From a bacterium (GTDB taxonomy: Bacteria; Bacillota; Clostridia; Oscillospirales; Oscillospiraceae): DNA of 64,000 bases. The stretch is from positions 1 through 64,000 of the forward strand of contig JAQXJT010000040.1 in assembly GCA_029009095.1 (NCBI GenBank). The letters are read 5' to 3'. Shown here one piece after another: positions 50,914-60,332 of this stretch. Under the pieces are notes generated by a model. It had not been told where the DNA came from. It searched no databases and was given only the letters and a program-made list of their open reading frames with translations. Both the position numbers and the translations under genes were made by a program. Each line of letters starts with the position of its first letter. Position 1 is the stretch's first letter.

Positions 50914-51549
50914 ATGTCCGAGCACGAACACCATCACGACCACAGCGAGGACTGCGGCTGCCACGACCACGAGCACGAGCATCACCATGACCACGGCGAG
51001 GACTGCGGCTGCCACGACCACGAGCACGAGCACCACCATGACCACGGCGAGGACTGCGGCTGCCACGACCATGACCACGAGCACCACCACGACCACGGCG
51101 ACGACTGCGGCTGCCACGACCATGACCACGAGCATCACCACGACCACGGCGACGACTGCGACTGCGGCTGCCACGACCACGAGCACGAGCACCACCACGA
51201 CGGCATCGACATCACCTACCACGATATGTCCATGATCGGCTCCATGGCCGGTGTGCTGAACGCGGCCGGTTATGAAGAAGGCGAGAAGATCCTCGCCGGG
51301 CAGCTCCGGGAGATCGGCCGGCGGGTCAACGAGGCCGGGGGCATCATCGGGCACATCAAATTCGTGCTGACCGCCCAGGGGCAGAGCTGTCAGATTTCCG
51401 TGACGGATGAGGAGGAGAGCATCCGCCGCTTCACCTCCAACAGCTGTCATGTGGAGGGCGTAGCCATCGTCTTCAATCTGGAGGAGGACACCCTCCGTGC
51501 CATTCTCCGCGAGACGCTGGGCAGCGTACTCACCGTCAGCGGAAGCTGA
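50914..51549 (+). CDS. His/Cys-rich metal-binding protein
   Basis: This 211-aa protein has two parts. Residues 1-100 are five near-identical repeats of the type HDHEHEHHHDHGEDCGC, very rich in His, Asp and Cys. Residues 100-211 form a compact domain (IIGHIKFVLTAQGQSCQIS, then a Cys-His pair in NSCHVEG). The repeats should bind several zinc, nickel or cobalt ions. The second domain has the look of a small alpha/beta partner domain. The ATG at 50914 follows GGAAGGGAGG inside the end of the GTPase gene. The pair probably stores and delivers metal. Confidence 0.85.
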   Translation: MSEHEHHHDHSEDCGCHDHEHEHHHDHGEDCGCHDHEHEHHHDHGEDCGCHDHDHEHHHDHGDDCGCHDHDHEHHHDHGDDCDCGCHDHEHEHHHDGIDITYHDMSMIGSMAGVLNAAGYEEGEKILAGQLREIGRRVNEAGGIIGHIKFVLTAQGQSCQISVTDEEESIRRFTSNSCHVEGVAIVFNLEEDTLRAILRETLGSVLTVSGS

Positions 51550-51581
51550 GTTTCCCCTGTATACATCGTCCGAAGGGCAGT

Positions 51582-51607
51582 CCTCCCGCCGCTTTGGGGG
51601 CGGGAGG
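51582..51607 (+). terminator. Hairpin after the His-rich gene
   Basis: CCTCCCGCC, 8-nt loop and GGCGGGAGG, 33 bp after the stop codon. There is no T run, so it is a weak terminator or an mRNA end stabiliser. Confidence 0.5.
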
Positions 51608-51673
51608 GCGACCTTATGGCAGATATTTTGCAAACCATAGAAAAGTGGCGCGGAATTTTGTACATTTTTCTAT

Positions 51674-51702
51674 TTGACAGCTTTCTGATACACTTATATA
51701 AT
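51674..51702 (+). promoter_or_regulatory. Consensus promoter of the lysine riboswitch
   Basis: TTGACA (51674-51679), 17-nt spacer, TATAAT (51697-51702): a perfect match. Transcription would start around 51709, about 10 nt before the aptamer. Confidence 0.92.
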
Positions 51703-51717
51703 AGTAGAGTCATCTTA

Positions 51718-51880
51718 TGGATAGAGGCGCAGCCGATAAGAGTAAGCTCCTGCAAACGGCAGACACCGGGAGCTGAAAGGAGAGGCTGCCGAAGAGGGTT
51801 TGGCGCTGTCTGGCGCCCGCTTCTCTGGGCCGGCGGGAGAACATCCCCCGGACTGTCACTTCGGTGGAGAGCTGTCATAG
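51718..51880 (+). promoter_or_regulatory. Lysine riboswitch aptamer (L box)
   Basis: The class is recognised from the conserved series GATAGAGGCGC, AAGAGTA, GCTGAAAGG, GCCGAAG, GGGCCGG and ACTGTCACTTCGGTGGAGAG, ending in GCTGTC. P1 pairs GATAG with CTGTC; P2 pairs GCAGCC with GGCTGC; P5 is CAC-TTCG-GTG. The order and spacing match known lysC/lysine-transporter aptamers. Lysine binding normally switches off the downstream gene. The next gene is not lysC or a lysine carrier but an amidohydrolase 280 bp away. Confidence 0.93.
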
Positions 51881-51889
51881 GACGAGTGA

Positions 51890-51917
51890 CCTGGTATTTT
51901 GTATAATCGGGTTTTTT
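51890..51917 (+). terminator. Candidate terminator of the riboswitch
   Basis: CCTGGT and ATCGGG can pair, with G-U pairs, followed by six T at 51912-51917. GTGACC (51886-51891) can instead pair with either of two copies of GGTCATGGCTT (51919, 51941). That gives alternative structures, but the stem is weak. Confidence 0.5.
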
Positions 51918-52161
51918 CGGTCATGGCTTCTCTTTCCGGAGGTCATGGCTTTTTGCTATACGCAGAAACATTCTGCGAAAGGCCTGCGGCATCCATAAGA
52001 GAACACCGCCCCCCTCCCGCGCAGCCGTAAAGATGGGACGGAAAAATTATAACCATACCCGTTCCTTTACTTTTGTTATGCTCGTGTGTTATAATACAGT
52101 GAGCGGTCGGAGGGTACCGGCATAGAATGGGATAATACTCTTTTTGGAAAGCTGGCAGAGC
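51918..52161 (+). promoter_or_regulatory. Gap between riboswitch and amidohydrolase gene
   Basis: The gap has the direct repeat GGTCATGGCTT twice, a hairpin CGCAGAA-ACA-TTCTGCG (51966-51982) and an extended -10 promoter, TGTTATAAT (52087-52095) with TTTACT 18 nt upstream. The downstream operon may therefore start both at the riboswitch promoter and here. A 35-codon ORF at 51923 has no support. Confidence 0.5.
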
Positions 52162-53523
52162 ATGAAAACACTCATCATCAACGGGCTTGTGATCGACCCC
52201 GCCAACGGGGTTCACGCCCGGCTCAACCTGCTGCTTGCCGACGGCCATGTGGCCGCCGTGGGCACGGAGAATTATGCCGCCGATGAGACCATCGACGCCG
52301 CCGGGAAGATCGTCTGTCCCGGGTTTGTGGATATCCACATGCACGAGGATCCCGTGGGGGCCGACGGGCGCATTGTGTACAACGAGCAGCGCAGCATTTT
52401 CGCCTGTATGCTGCGCATGGGCGTGACCACCGCCGTGGGAGGAAACTGCGGCGACAACGCCTGCGACCCGGGGGATTACCTCGATCTGGTGGATCGGGAC
52501 GGCGCCTGCGTAAATGTGGGTATGCTGGCCGGACACGGCTACTTCCGGGAGCACAGCGGCGCGGAGAACCGGTACGCACCCGCCACGGAGGAGGAGATCG
52601 AGCGGATGCGCGAGGGCATCGCCCGCAGCCTCCGCCGGGGCTGTCTCGGCGTCTCCTACGGCATCCGCTACTACCCCGGCATCACCGTCCACGAGCTGCT
52701 GCGCACCGCCCAGCCCCTCCGGGGCACGGACAAGTTCGTGGCCGCCCACATCCGCAGCGACGCGGCCGAGGTTTTCGACTCCGCCCGGGAGCTGCTGGAT
52801 CTGGGCAAGTCGCTGGGGGTGGGCGTGCAGCTCTCCCACATCGGCAGCATGGCCGGTTTCGGACAGATGGAGAGCTTTCTCTCCCTGGTGGACTGCTACC
52901 GGATGCAGGGGCTGGACATCACCTGCGACTGTTACCCCTACGACGCTTTTTCCACCTCCATCGGCTCGGCCACCTATGACGACGGCTGGCTGGAGCGCTA
53001 CCACTGCGGCTACGGCGTGCTGGAGCTCAGCGAGGGCAAATACAAGGGCCAGCGCTGCACCGCGGAGACCTTCGCGGAGATGCGCCGGGACTTCCCCGAG
53101 TGCAAAACCGTCTGCTATGTCATGCAGCAGCAGGACGTGGACCTGGCCTACCGGCACGGCGGCGTTATGCTGGGCAGCGACGGCATCCTCAGCGACGGAC
53201 AGGGCCATCCCCGGGCCGCCGGGGCCTTCCCCCGCTTCCTGGCGGAGTATGTCCGCAAGGGCAGAGTGCCCATGGACAGCGCCATCGCCATGATGACCTC
53301 CCTCCCCGCCCGGCGGCTTCACCTGGAGAACAAGGGGCGGCTCAATGTGGGCAGCGATGGGGACGTGGTGATCTTCGACGCCGCCCGGGTGCGGGACCGC
53401 TCCACCTTTGCCCAGCCCCTCCTTGCCCCGGAGGGCATCGAATATGTGTTCCTGGGCGGCCGTCTGGCTGCCAGGAACGGCGTGATCCTCTCCTCCCGGC
53501 TGGGACGCGCCGTGCGCCGGTGA
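52162..53523 (+). CDS. Amidohydrolase, D-aminoacylase type
   Basis: This 453-aa metal-dependent hydrolase has the amidohydrolase head LIINGLVIDPANG and the metal motif GFVDIHMHED (H-x-H). It also has GVTTAVGGNCG, HIRSDAAEVFDSARELLDLG and a late SDGILSDGQGHPRAAGAFPRFL. The NCG and HPR segments resemble N-acyl-D-amino-acid deacylases, which free D-amino acids from N-acyl forms; dihydroorotase-like relatives cannot be excluded. The start at 52162 gives the canonical N-terminus. It heads the peptide-use operon. Confidence 0.85.
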   Translation: MKTLIINGLVIDPANGVHARLNLLLADGHVAAVGTENYAADETIDAAGKIVCPGFVDIHMHEDPVGADGRIVYNEQRSIFACMLRMGVTTAVGGNCGDNACDPGDYLDLVDRDGACVNVGMLAGHGYFREHSGAENRYAPATEEEIERMREGIARSLRRGCLGVSYGIRYYPGITVHELLRTAQPLRGTDKFVAAHIRSDAAEVFDSARELLDLGKSLGVGVQLSHIGSMAGFGQMESFLSLVDCYRMQGLDITCDCYPYDAFSTSIGSATYDDGWLERYHCGYGVLELSEGKYKGQRCTAETFAEMRRDFPECKTVCYVMQQQDVDLAYRHGGVMLGSDGILSDGQGHPRAAGAFPRFLAEYVRKGRVPMDSAIAMMTSLPARRLHLENKGRLNVGSDGDVVIFDAARVRDRSTFAQPLLAPEGIEYVFLGGRLAARNGVILSSRLGRAVRR

Positions 53524-53562
53524 GGCCGCGGCTACTTTTCCAAGAATAAGAAGGACGAACAT

Positions 53563-54609
53563 ATGGGTCTTCCCGATAACAGTACCCTTCGACTTTTCAA
53601 CCTTTTTCTCAAAGGGCCGAAAAATCTCATCACCGATGTGTCCGGCGTCACCGTGGGCCACTGCACCCTCAAAGCGGGCACGATCAACACCGGCGTCACC
53701 GCCATCATCCCCCACCCCGGGGACACCTTTCACGAAAAGCTCACCGCCGCTGTCTCCGTGCTCAACGGCTTCGGCAAAAGCGCGGGGCTGATCCAGATCC
53801 AGGAACTGGGCACCCTCGAAACGCCCATCCTCATGACCAACACTCTCTCCGTGGGCACCGCCCTGAACGCGCTGGTGAAGTATATGCTGGAGCGGAACGC
53901 TGACATCGGCGTGGACACCGGCACGGTCAACTGCGTGGTCACCGAGTGCAACGACAGCCGTCTCAACGACATCCGGGGTCTCCACGTCACCGAGGCGGAC
54001 GCCCGCGCGGCGCTGGACGCGGCGGCGGAGGACTTTGCCGAGGGCTGCGTGGGCGCGGGCACGGGTATGTGCTGCCTGGGTCTCAAGAGCGGCATCGGCT
54101 CCGCCTCCCGGCTGCTGGAGGCGGACGGCCAGCGCTACACCGTAGGCTCGCTGGTGCTCTCCAACTTCGGCGCTTCCGGACATCTGACCATCGGCGGCGA
54201 TCATATCGGCCGGCGGATCCGGATGCGCATGGGCGCCCAGGCCTACCGGGATCAGATGGATAAGGATCAGGGCTCCATCATCATCGTGCTGGCCACGGAT
54301 GTACCCCTGAACGAACGGCAGCTGGAGCGGGTCGCACGGCGCTCCATGATCGCTCTGGGTCGGGTGGGCTCCTATTGCGGCAACGGCAGCGGCGACATCG
54401 CCATCGCCTTCTCCACCGCCCAGCGCCACCCCCATTACAGTGATAAGAGCATCCTCTCTGACCGGCACTTCTTCGACGACGACATTGACGTGGTCTTTGA
54501 AGCCGCCATCGAGGCCACGGAGGAAGCCATTGTCAGCTCCCTCTACCACGCGGAGACCACCCGTGGTTTCGGAGAGAGGGAGTTCAAGAGTCTGCGGGAA
54601 TTTCTCTGA
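53563..54609 (+). CDS. P1-family (DmpA/BapA-type) aminopeptidase
   Basis: This 348-aa protein has the P1 peptidase layout: ITDVSGVTVGHCTL at the start, TNTLSVGTALNALVKY and GAGTGMCCLGLKSGIG. The Gly-Ser autoprocessing site lies in QGSIIIVLATDVPLN, where Ser becomes the N-terminal nucleophile of the beta chain. NGSGDIAIAFST follows. DmpA-type enzymes release D-Ala or L-residues, and BapA relatives cleave beta-peptides. It lies 39 bp after the amidohydrolase gene, and AAGAAGGACG precedes its ATG. Confidence 0.9.
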   Translation: MGLPDNSTLRLFNLFLKGPKNLITDVSGVTVGHCTLKAGTINTGVTAIIPHPGDTFHEKLTAAVSVLNGFGKSAGLIQIQELGTLETPILMTNTLSVGTALNALVKYMLERNADIGVDTGTVNCVVTECNDSRLNDIRGLHVTEADARAALDAAAEDFAEGCVGAGTGMCCLGLKSGIGSASRLLEADGQRYTVGSLVLSNFGASGHLTIGGDHIGRRIRMRMGAQAYRDQMDKDQGSIIIVLATDVPLNERQLERVARRSMIALGRVGSYCGNGSGDIAIAFSTAQRHPHYSDKSILSDRHFFDDDIDVVFEAAIEATEEAIVSSLYHAETTRGFGEREFKSLREFL

Positions 54610-54681
54610 GCGATGTTCCCCCCAAGCCAGCGGCCTTTCCCCCGGAAAGGTCCGCGCCAGTTTTCCAAAGGAGGAAACACA

Positions 54682-56277
54682 ATGAAAAGACTGATCCCCA
54701 TTCTCCTTGCCCTTTCCCTGCTGCTGTGCCTGACGGCCTGCGGCGGCGGAAAGACGGAGACCGCCCCCACCGCCGCTCCCTCCGGGGACGCCGGTGAGAC
54801 CGCCGCCGATCAGGTGCTGCACCTGGTCCCCGCCAACGCCACGACCAATCTGGACATTCTCATGAACACCTCCGACGAGGCCTCCCTCGTGGTCAGCGGC
54901 TCTGTTTTTGAGCAGCTCGTCACCGTGAACGCCGAGTACCAGCCCATCCCCGAGCTGTGCACCGGCTGGGATGTGAACGAGGACGCCACCGAGTATGTCT
55001 ATCACCTCCGCGAGGGCGTGAAGTTCCACAACGGCGAGACCATGACCGCCGACGACGTAGTGGCTTCCATGAACCGCTGGGTGGACAACGTGGCCACCGC
55101 CAGAGACTTCACCGGCGGCGCCCACTTTGAGAAGGTGGACGAGAACACCGTGCGCATCGTCATGCCCGCCTCCTGCGCCTACCTGAACAACCTGATGGGC
55201 ACCTACGCCAACCGCCCCATCATCGTTCCCGCCTCCGTGATCGAGAACATTGACGACACGGGCATCCTCACCGAGTTCATCGGCACCGGCCCCTACAAGA
55301 TCGCCGAGATCAAGGAAGACCAGTTCATCCGCCTGGAGAAGTTCGAGGACTACCAGCCCTACGGCACCGACGGCGACTTCTCCGGCTGGGGCGGCTACAA
55401 GCACGCCTACATCAACACCGTGGTCTTCGACCTGATCAGCGACGAGAGCACCGTGGTTTCCGGTCTCCGCAGCAAGCGCTTCCACGCCTCCTCCGGCATT
55501 GGCTATGACTCCTATGACCTCTTCGCCTCCGATGATGAGTTCAATGTGACCATGTCCAGCGCCGAGATGCCCATGCTCATCTTCAACAAGGCCGAGGGCC
55601 TGGCCTCCGACGCCGCCTTCCGCCGCGGTATCGCCGCCGCGCTCAACTGCGACGAGATCCTCTACGGCGCTTACGGCAGCCGCGACTTCTATGAGCTCAA
55701 TTCGTCTTACATGTTCCCCTCCCAGGAGGCCTGGTACACCGACGCCGGCAGCGAGTACTACAACCAGGGCGACGGCGAGAAGGCCGTGGAGCTGCTGAAG
55801 GAAGCCGGTTACGACTTCACCACGCCCTTCAAACTGCTGGTGGCCTCCGACTCCGCCGACTTCTACAACATGGCCGTGGTGATCAAGAGCCAGCTGGACG
55901 CGGCGGGCATCCCCTGCGAGATCCTGACCTACGACTGGTCCACCTTCGTGCAGATCCGTAACAACGAGCCCGAGAACTACAACGCCTTCATCACCTCCTT
56001 CTCCCCCAAGACCGTCCCCTCCATGAACCTCTATCTGAGCAGCGGTTGGGCCGGTTGGTGCACCGATGAGCACATCCAGACCGAGCTTCAGCGCATCAAC
56101 GCCTCCATCAACATGGAAGAGGGCGTGGCCATCTGGCGGGATCTCCAGGAGTATATGTGGAGCGACTACATGCCCGTGGTGAACTTCGGCATCCAGAATG
56201 TCTTTATGATCTCCTCCGCCGAGGTGCAGGATCTGGGCTATTTCGAGCGCATCACCTATGTGAACGCTCACTTCTGA
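54682..56277 (+). CDS. Peptide-binding lipoprotein (SBP family 5)
   Basis: This 531-aa protein has a lipoprotein signal with lipobox LTAC at about residues 15-18. The SBP_bac_5 domain includes TEYVYHLREGVKFHNGETMTADDVVASMNRW and TGPYKIAEIKEDQFIRLEKFEDYQ. Proteins of this family bind di- or oligopeptides, sometimes nickel or sugars. AAAGGAGGAAACACA precedes the ATG. Its position between peptidase and permease genes points to peptides. Confidence 0.93.
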   Translation: MKRLIPILLALSLLLCLTACGGGKTETAPTAAPSGDAGETAADQVLHLVPANATTNLDILMNTSDEASLVVSGSVFEQLVTVNAEYQPIPELCTGWDVNEDATEYVYHLREGVKFHNGETMTADDVVASMNRWVDNVATARDFTGGAHFEKVDENTVRIVMPASCAYLNNLMGTYANRPIIVPASVIENIDDTGILTEFIGTGPYKIAEIKEDQFIRLEKFEDYQPYGTDGDFSGWGGYKHAYINTVVFDLISDESTVVSGLRSKRFHASSGIGYDSYDLFASDDEFNVTMSSAEMPMLIFNKAEGLASDAAFRRGIAAALNCDEILYGAYGSRDFYELNSSYMFPSQEAWYTDAGSEYYNQGDGEKAVELLKEAGYDFTTPFKLLVASDSADFYNMAVVIKSQLDAAGIPCEILTYDWSTFVQIRNNEPENYNAFITSFSPKTVPSMNLYLSSGWAGWCTDEHIQTELQRINASINMEEGVAIWRDLQEYMWSDYMPVVNFGIQNVFMISSAEVQDLGYFERITYVNAHF

Positions 56278-56313
56278 GCCGCGTTTCTACATAAGCAAAG
56301 GTTTTTCGTACGC

Positions 56314-56346
56314 CTCTGCCGCAGCGTGGGAAACGCTGCGGCAGAG
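56314..56346 (+). terminator. Strong intercistronic hairpin after the SBP gene
   Basis: CTCTGCCGCAGCGT, loop GGGAA and ACGCTGCGGCAGAG give a perfect 14-bp stem. A second hairpin CCCGGG/CCCGGG follows (56363-56381). There is no strong T run, so they probably protect the SBP message, giving more binding protein than permease. Confidence 0.7.
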
Positions 56347-56419
56347 AGCCATATTTTCCTATCCCGGGGCTTTTTCCCGGGAACGGCGCCGCTTCACGCG
56401 GCACACCGGAGTGATCTCA

Positions 56420-57382
56420 ATGAAAAAATACGTCATCAAACGCATACTGACCCTGATCCCCGTGCTGCTGGTGGTATCGGTGGTCATCTTCCTGCTGGTG
56501 CACCTGGCCCCCGGCGATCCGGCGGCCATGATGCTGGGCGATCAGGCCCAGGACGCGGAGATCGCCGCACTGCGGGAACGCATGGGGCTGAATGACCCCC
56601 TCCCCCTCCAGTACGTCCGCTGGCTGGGCGGCGTGCTGCGGGGCAACCTGGGCGAGTCGGTCTTTATCCGGGACAGCATGGGCAACATTCTGATGGATCA
56701 CCTGCGTCCCACGCTGGCGCTGACCGTCTACGCTCTCTTCCTCGCCACTCTCTTCGCCGTGCCGCTGGGTATGCTGGCGGCCAAATACCGGGGGCGCCTG
56801 CCCGATTCTCTGGTCTCCGTGACCTCCATGTTCGGTATTTCCATGCCGAGCTTCCTGCTCGGCCTGCTGCTGATACTGCTCTTTGCCATCAAGTGGAAAG
56901 TTTTCCCCTCCTCGGGCTATGTATCCATCGCCGAGGGCGGACTGTGGGCGCATCTTCGCTCTTTGACGCTGCCCGCCATCGCTCTGGGCTTTATCGAGTC
57001 CGGTCTCATCATCCGCATGACCCGCTCGTCCATGCTGGAGGTGCTGGAGAGCGATTACATCCGCATGGCCAAGGCCAAGGGCGTCTCCGTGCGCTCCATT
57101 TTCTATAAGCACGCCCTCCGCAACGCCCTGATCTCCATCGTCACGGTGGTGGGACAATCCTTCATGGTGCTGCTGGGCGGGGCCACGGTGGTGGAAAGCG
57201 TCTTTGATATCCCCGGCATCGGTCAGCTCACCATCAATTCCGTCATGCGCCGGGACTATCAGGTCATTCAGGCAGTGGTGCTGCTGGTCTCCGTGACCAA
57301 CGTACTGGTCAGTCTCGCGGTCGACCTGCTCTACGGCGTCATCGATCCCCGGGCGCGGCTGGAAAACAGGGAAGGGGGCTAA
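56420..57382 (+). CDS. dppB: Peptide ABC transporter permease, DppB type
   Basis: This 320-aa protein has six membrane helices and the BPD_transp_1 loop EAA motif (YIRMAKAKGVSVRSIFYKHALRNAL). The N-terminus YVIKRILTLIPVLLVVSVVIF is typical of DppB. The ATG at 56420 follows CGGAGTGATCTCA. It pairs with DppC to form the channel. Confidence 0.93.
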   Translation: MKKYVIKRILTLIPVLLVVSVVIFLLVHLAPGDPAAMMLGDQAQDAEIAALRERMGLNDPLPLQYVRWLGGVLRGNLGESVFIRDSMGNILMDHLRPTLALTVYALFLATLFAVPLGMLAAKYRGRLPDSLVSVTSMFGISMPSFLLGLLLILLFAIKWKVFPSSGYVSIAEGGLWAHLRSLTLPAIALGFIESGLIIRMTRSSMLEVLESDYIRMAKAKGVSVRSIFYKHALRNALISIVTVVGQSFMVLLGGATVVESVFDIPGIGQLTINSVMRRDYQVIQAVVLLVSVTNVLVSLAVDLLYGVIDPRARLENREGG

Positions 57383-57385
57383 GAT

Positions 57386-58273
57386 ATGAACGACACCTCT
57401 TATACCGCCCGGCAGGAGATCCGCCGCCGGCTCCAGAAGGAACAGCGCGCGCTGATGTGGCGCAAATTCCTGACCAACAAACTGGCCATGGGCGGCGCGC
57501 TCATCACCCTGACGGTGATCGTGCTGGCGCTGCTGGCCCCGGTGATCTGTCCCGAGGGGCCGCTGGCCATGTCGGTCTTTGACCGGCTCACCCCGCCCTC
57601 TCCGGACGGCTACCTCTTCGGCGCGGACAATCTGGGCCGGAGCGTGCTGGCCCGCGTGCTCTACGGAGCCCGGGTCTCCCTCGCCATCGGCGCCAGTGTG
57701 GGGCTGCTCAGCATGATCTTCGGCATGATCCTGGGGCTCTACGCCAGCTACTATCCGGCGCTGGACAATGTGATCATGCGGATCTGCGACGGTCTGAGCG
57801 CCATCCCCTCCACGCTGCTGGCCATCGCCCTGATGGCCATGCTGGAGCGCAATATCGGCAACCTCATCCTCTCCCTCACCATCGTGAGCACCCCCCGGGT
57901 GGCCCGGGTGGCCCGCTCCTCCGCGGTGGTGGTACGGGAACAGACATACATCGAGGCCATGCGTGCCCTGGGCACCTCCTCCACCAGGATCATCTGGGGC
58001 CACATCGCCCCCAACATTCTCTCCGGCGTGGTGGTGCAGTCCTCCTATATCTTCGCCAACGCCATCATCACCGAGGCGGCGCTGAGCTTTCTGGGCGTGG
58101 GCGTCCCCGCCCCCGATCCCAGTTGGGGCAACATCCTCTACGACGGCAAGGCCGTGATCCACAAGGCCTGGTGGATGATCGTCTACCCGGGCATCTTCAC
58201 CGCCGCCACCGTGCTGGGGCTGAACATCTTCGGCGACGGACTGCGGGACGTGCTGGATCCCCACACCAACTGA
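57386..58273 (+). CDS. dppC: Peptide ABC transporter permease, DppC type
   Basis: This 295-aa permease has the OppC-type N-terminus ([20 protein letters not shown]) and an early [23 protein letters not shown] stretch. The EAA loop is in [25 protein letters not shown]. It starts 3 bp after dppB. The 75-bp gap to the next gene holds an inverted repeat, CTCCGG-CCGGAG. Confidence 0.93.
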   Translation: MNDTSYTARQEIRRRLQKEQRALMWRKFLTNKLAMGGALITLTVIVLALLAPVICPEGPLAMSVFDRLTPPSPDGYLFGADNLGRSVLARVLYGARVSLAIGASVGLLSMIFGMILGLYASYYPALDNVIMRICDGLSAIPSTLLAIALMAMLERNIGNLILSLTIVSTPRVARVARSSAVVVREQTYIEAMRALGTSSTRIIWGHIAPNILSGVVVQSSYIFANAIITEAALSFLGVGVPAPDPSWGNILYDGKAVIHKAWWMIVYPGIFTAATVLGLNIFGDGLRDVLDPHTN

Positions 58274-58348
58274 CCTGCCGCCCCTCCCGCAACGGGGCGG
58301 GCGGTACGGACTCCGGGCTTTCCGGAGACGCGATAAGGAGCAACATCT

Positions 58349-59344
58349 ATGGCAGAAACCATACTGGAGGTCAAAGACCTTGTGACCTCTTTCAAGACCG
58401 AACGCGGCACGGTCAAGGCAGTGGACGGCGTCTCGTTCCGCGTAAACGCGGGGGAGATCCTCGGTCTGGTGGGCGAGTCCGGCTGCGGTAAGAGCGTTAC
58501 CTCCCAGTCCATCATGCGCCTCTACGACGAGAAATATCTGGCCAGTTACGAGGGGGAGATCCTCTTCAGGGGACGCAACCTCTTCCATCTGAGCGATAAG
58601 GAGATGCAGTCCATCCGCGGCCGGGAGATCGCCATGGTCTTTCAGGACGCACTGAGCGCGCTGAACCCGGTGTTCACCGTGGGCAGCCAGATCATGGAGG
58701 CGCTGCGCATCCATCAGGGACTGCATAAGGACGAGGCCCGGGCCAGGGCGGTGGAAATGCTCCGCCTGGTGGGCATTCCCGGGGCGGAGACCCGGGTGGA
58801 CGCCTACCCCCATCAGCTCTCCGGCGGTATGCGCCAGCGGGTGATGATCGCCATCGCCCTCTGCTGCCGCCCCAGCCTTCTCATTGCCGACGAACCCACC
58901 ACGGCGCTGGATGTGACCATTCAGGCCCAGATCATGGATCTGATCGTGGAGCTCAACCGGAAAATGAACATGGGCGTGATCCTCATCACCCACGACCTTT
59001 CCGTCATCGCCGAGACCTGTCAGCGGGTGGCGGTGATGTATCTGGGCCAGATCGTGGAGGAGGCGGGCGTGGAGGACATCTTCGACCGGCCGCTGCACCC
59101 CTACACCCGGGGGCTGCTCCGCTCCATCCCCAGCGTGGAAGGCGACAAGCGGGAGCGGCTCTTCGTGATCGAGGGCGTGGTACCCATGCTCAGCGCCATC
59201 CCCACGGGCTGCCGTTTCGGCCCCCGCTGCCCCTACGCCACCGAGCGCTGCCGCCGGGAAGCCCCGGAACTCACCGAGGACGGCAGCGGGCACCGGGTAC
59301 GCTGCTGGAACTACGCCCGGGCAGAGGAGGAGAGCCATGGCTGA
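58349..59344 (+). CDS. dppD: Peptide ABC transporter ATPase, DppD type
   Basis: This 331-aa ATPase has Walker A GESGCGKS, signature LSGGMRQR and Walker [13 protein letters not shown]. The C-terminal oligopeptide extension has the cluster [19 protein letters not shown]. Together with DppF it drives import. Its end overlaps the dppF start by 8 bp. Confidence 0.94.
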   Translation: MAETILEVKDLVTSFKTERGTVKAVDGVSFRVNAGEILGLVGESGCGKSVTSQSIMRLYDEKYLASYEGEILFRGRNLFHLSDKEMQSIRGREIAMVFQDALSALNPVFTVGSQIMEALRIHQGLHKDEARARAVEMLRLVGIPGAETRVDAYPHQLSGGMRQRVMIAIALCCRPSLLIADEPTTALDVTIQAQIMDLIVELNRKMNMGVILITHDLSVIAETCQRVAVMYLGQIVEEAGVEDIFDRPLHPYTRGLLRSIPSVEGDKRERLFVIEGVVPMLSAIPTGCRFGPRCPYATERCRREAPELTEDGSGHRVRCWNYARAEEESHG

Positions 59345-60314
59345 AATGCACGAAGTCATTCTCCGCGCCGAGAATGTCAGGAAATACTTTCCCATCACCG
59401 GCCTGTTCGGCAAGGTGGAAAACTATGTCCGCGCCGTGGACGGCGTGTCGCTGGAGCTGCGGCGTGGCGAGACCTACGGACTGGTGGGCGAGACCGGCTG
59501 CGGCAAGAGCACGCTGGGAAGAACGCTGATCTCCCTCCTCCCCGCCACCGAGGGCAGGGTGCTGCTCAACGGGCAGGACATCACCCATCCCAGGGGAGCG
59601 GAGGACAGGGCGCTGCGGCAGAAGGTGCAGATGGTCTTTCAGGATCCCTACACCTCCCTGAACCCCCGGAAGCGGGTGGGCAACATCCTCACCGAGGCCA
59701 TGGCCATCCAGCACATCGGCCGCCCCAGCGAGCGCATGGATGTGACGCTGGAGCTGATGGAAAAGGTGGGACTTCACACCGAGCACTTCTACCGCTACCC
59801 CCACGAGCTCTCCGGCGGGCAGCGGCAGCGGGTGGGTCTGGCCCGGGCGCTGATCGTAAACCCGGAGATCGTGGTCTGCGACGAGCCGGTGTCAGCCCTG
59901 GACGTGTCCGTCCAGTCCCAGATCATCAACCTGCTCATGGACATGCAGCAGCAGCGGCAGCTCACCTACCTTTTTATTTCCCACGATATGAGCGTCATCC
60001 GCTATACCTCCGACCGCACGGGGGTCATGTATCTGGGGCACCTGGTGGAGGAGGCAGACACGGAGGAGCTTTTCCTCCACCCCCGTCACCCCTATACCCG
60101 GGTTCTGCTCTCCGCTGTGCCCGCGCCCAACCCCCATGTGAAGAAAGAGCGCATCGTACTGGAGGGGGATCTCCCCTCCCCCATCGACCCGCCGGGCGGC
60201 TGTGTGTTCCACACCCGCTGCCCCTACGCCACCGAAGAGTGCTCCCGGTGCGTTCCGGAGATGAAAACCGATGGCAACGGCCACCGGGTAGCCTGTCACC
60301 ACGCGGGAGACTGA
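59337..60314 (+). CDS. dppF: Peptide ABC transporter ATPase, DppF type
   Basis: This 325-aa ATPase has Walker [32 protein letters not shown] and signature [15 protein letters not shown]. It also has [22 protein letters not shown] and the C-terminal Cys cluster ([18 protein letters not shown]). The translation start lies within the end of dppD, indicating coupled translation. Confidence 0.94.
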   Translation: MAEMHEVILRAENVRKYFPITGLFGKVENYVRAVDGVSLELRRGETYGLVGETGCGKSTLGRTLISLLPATEGRVLLNGQDITHPRGAEDRALRQKVQMVFQDPYTSLNPRKRVGNILTEAMAIQHIGRPSERMDVTLELMEKVGLHTEHFYRYPHELSGGQRQRVGLARALIVNPEIVVCDEPVSALDVSVQSQIINLLMDMQQQRQLTYLFISHDMSVIRYTSDRTGVMYLGHLVEEADTEELFLHPRHPYTRVLLSAVPAPNPHVKKERIVLEGDLPSPIDPPGGCVFHTRCPYATEECSRCVPEMKTDGNGHRVACHHAGD

Positions 60315-60332
60315 AAGAAAGAGGGCTTTCCT

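Noticed and set aside
50930..51200. Regular DNA repeat that could look like a CRISPR array
   Set aside because: The repeats are in frame, without unique spacers, and encode the His-rich repeats of the metal-binding protein.
51923..52030. 35-codon ORF between the lysine riboswitch and the amidohydrolase gene
   Set aside because: It lies in the likely expression platform, lacks a good ribosome binding site and has no recognisable features.
51943..56271. 1442-codon open frame on the minus strand opposite the amidohydrolase-SBP genes
   Set aside because: It is antisense to four well-supported genes, is rich in His/Gly/Val/Leu runs typical of reversed GC-rich codons, and has no recognisable domain.
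56417..59413. 998-codon open frame opposite dppB-dppD
   Set aside because: It has a His/Gly/Gln-rich composition and is antisense to three intact transporter genes.
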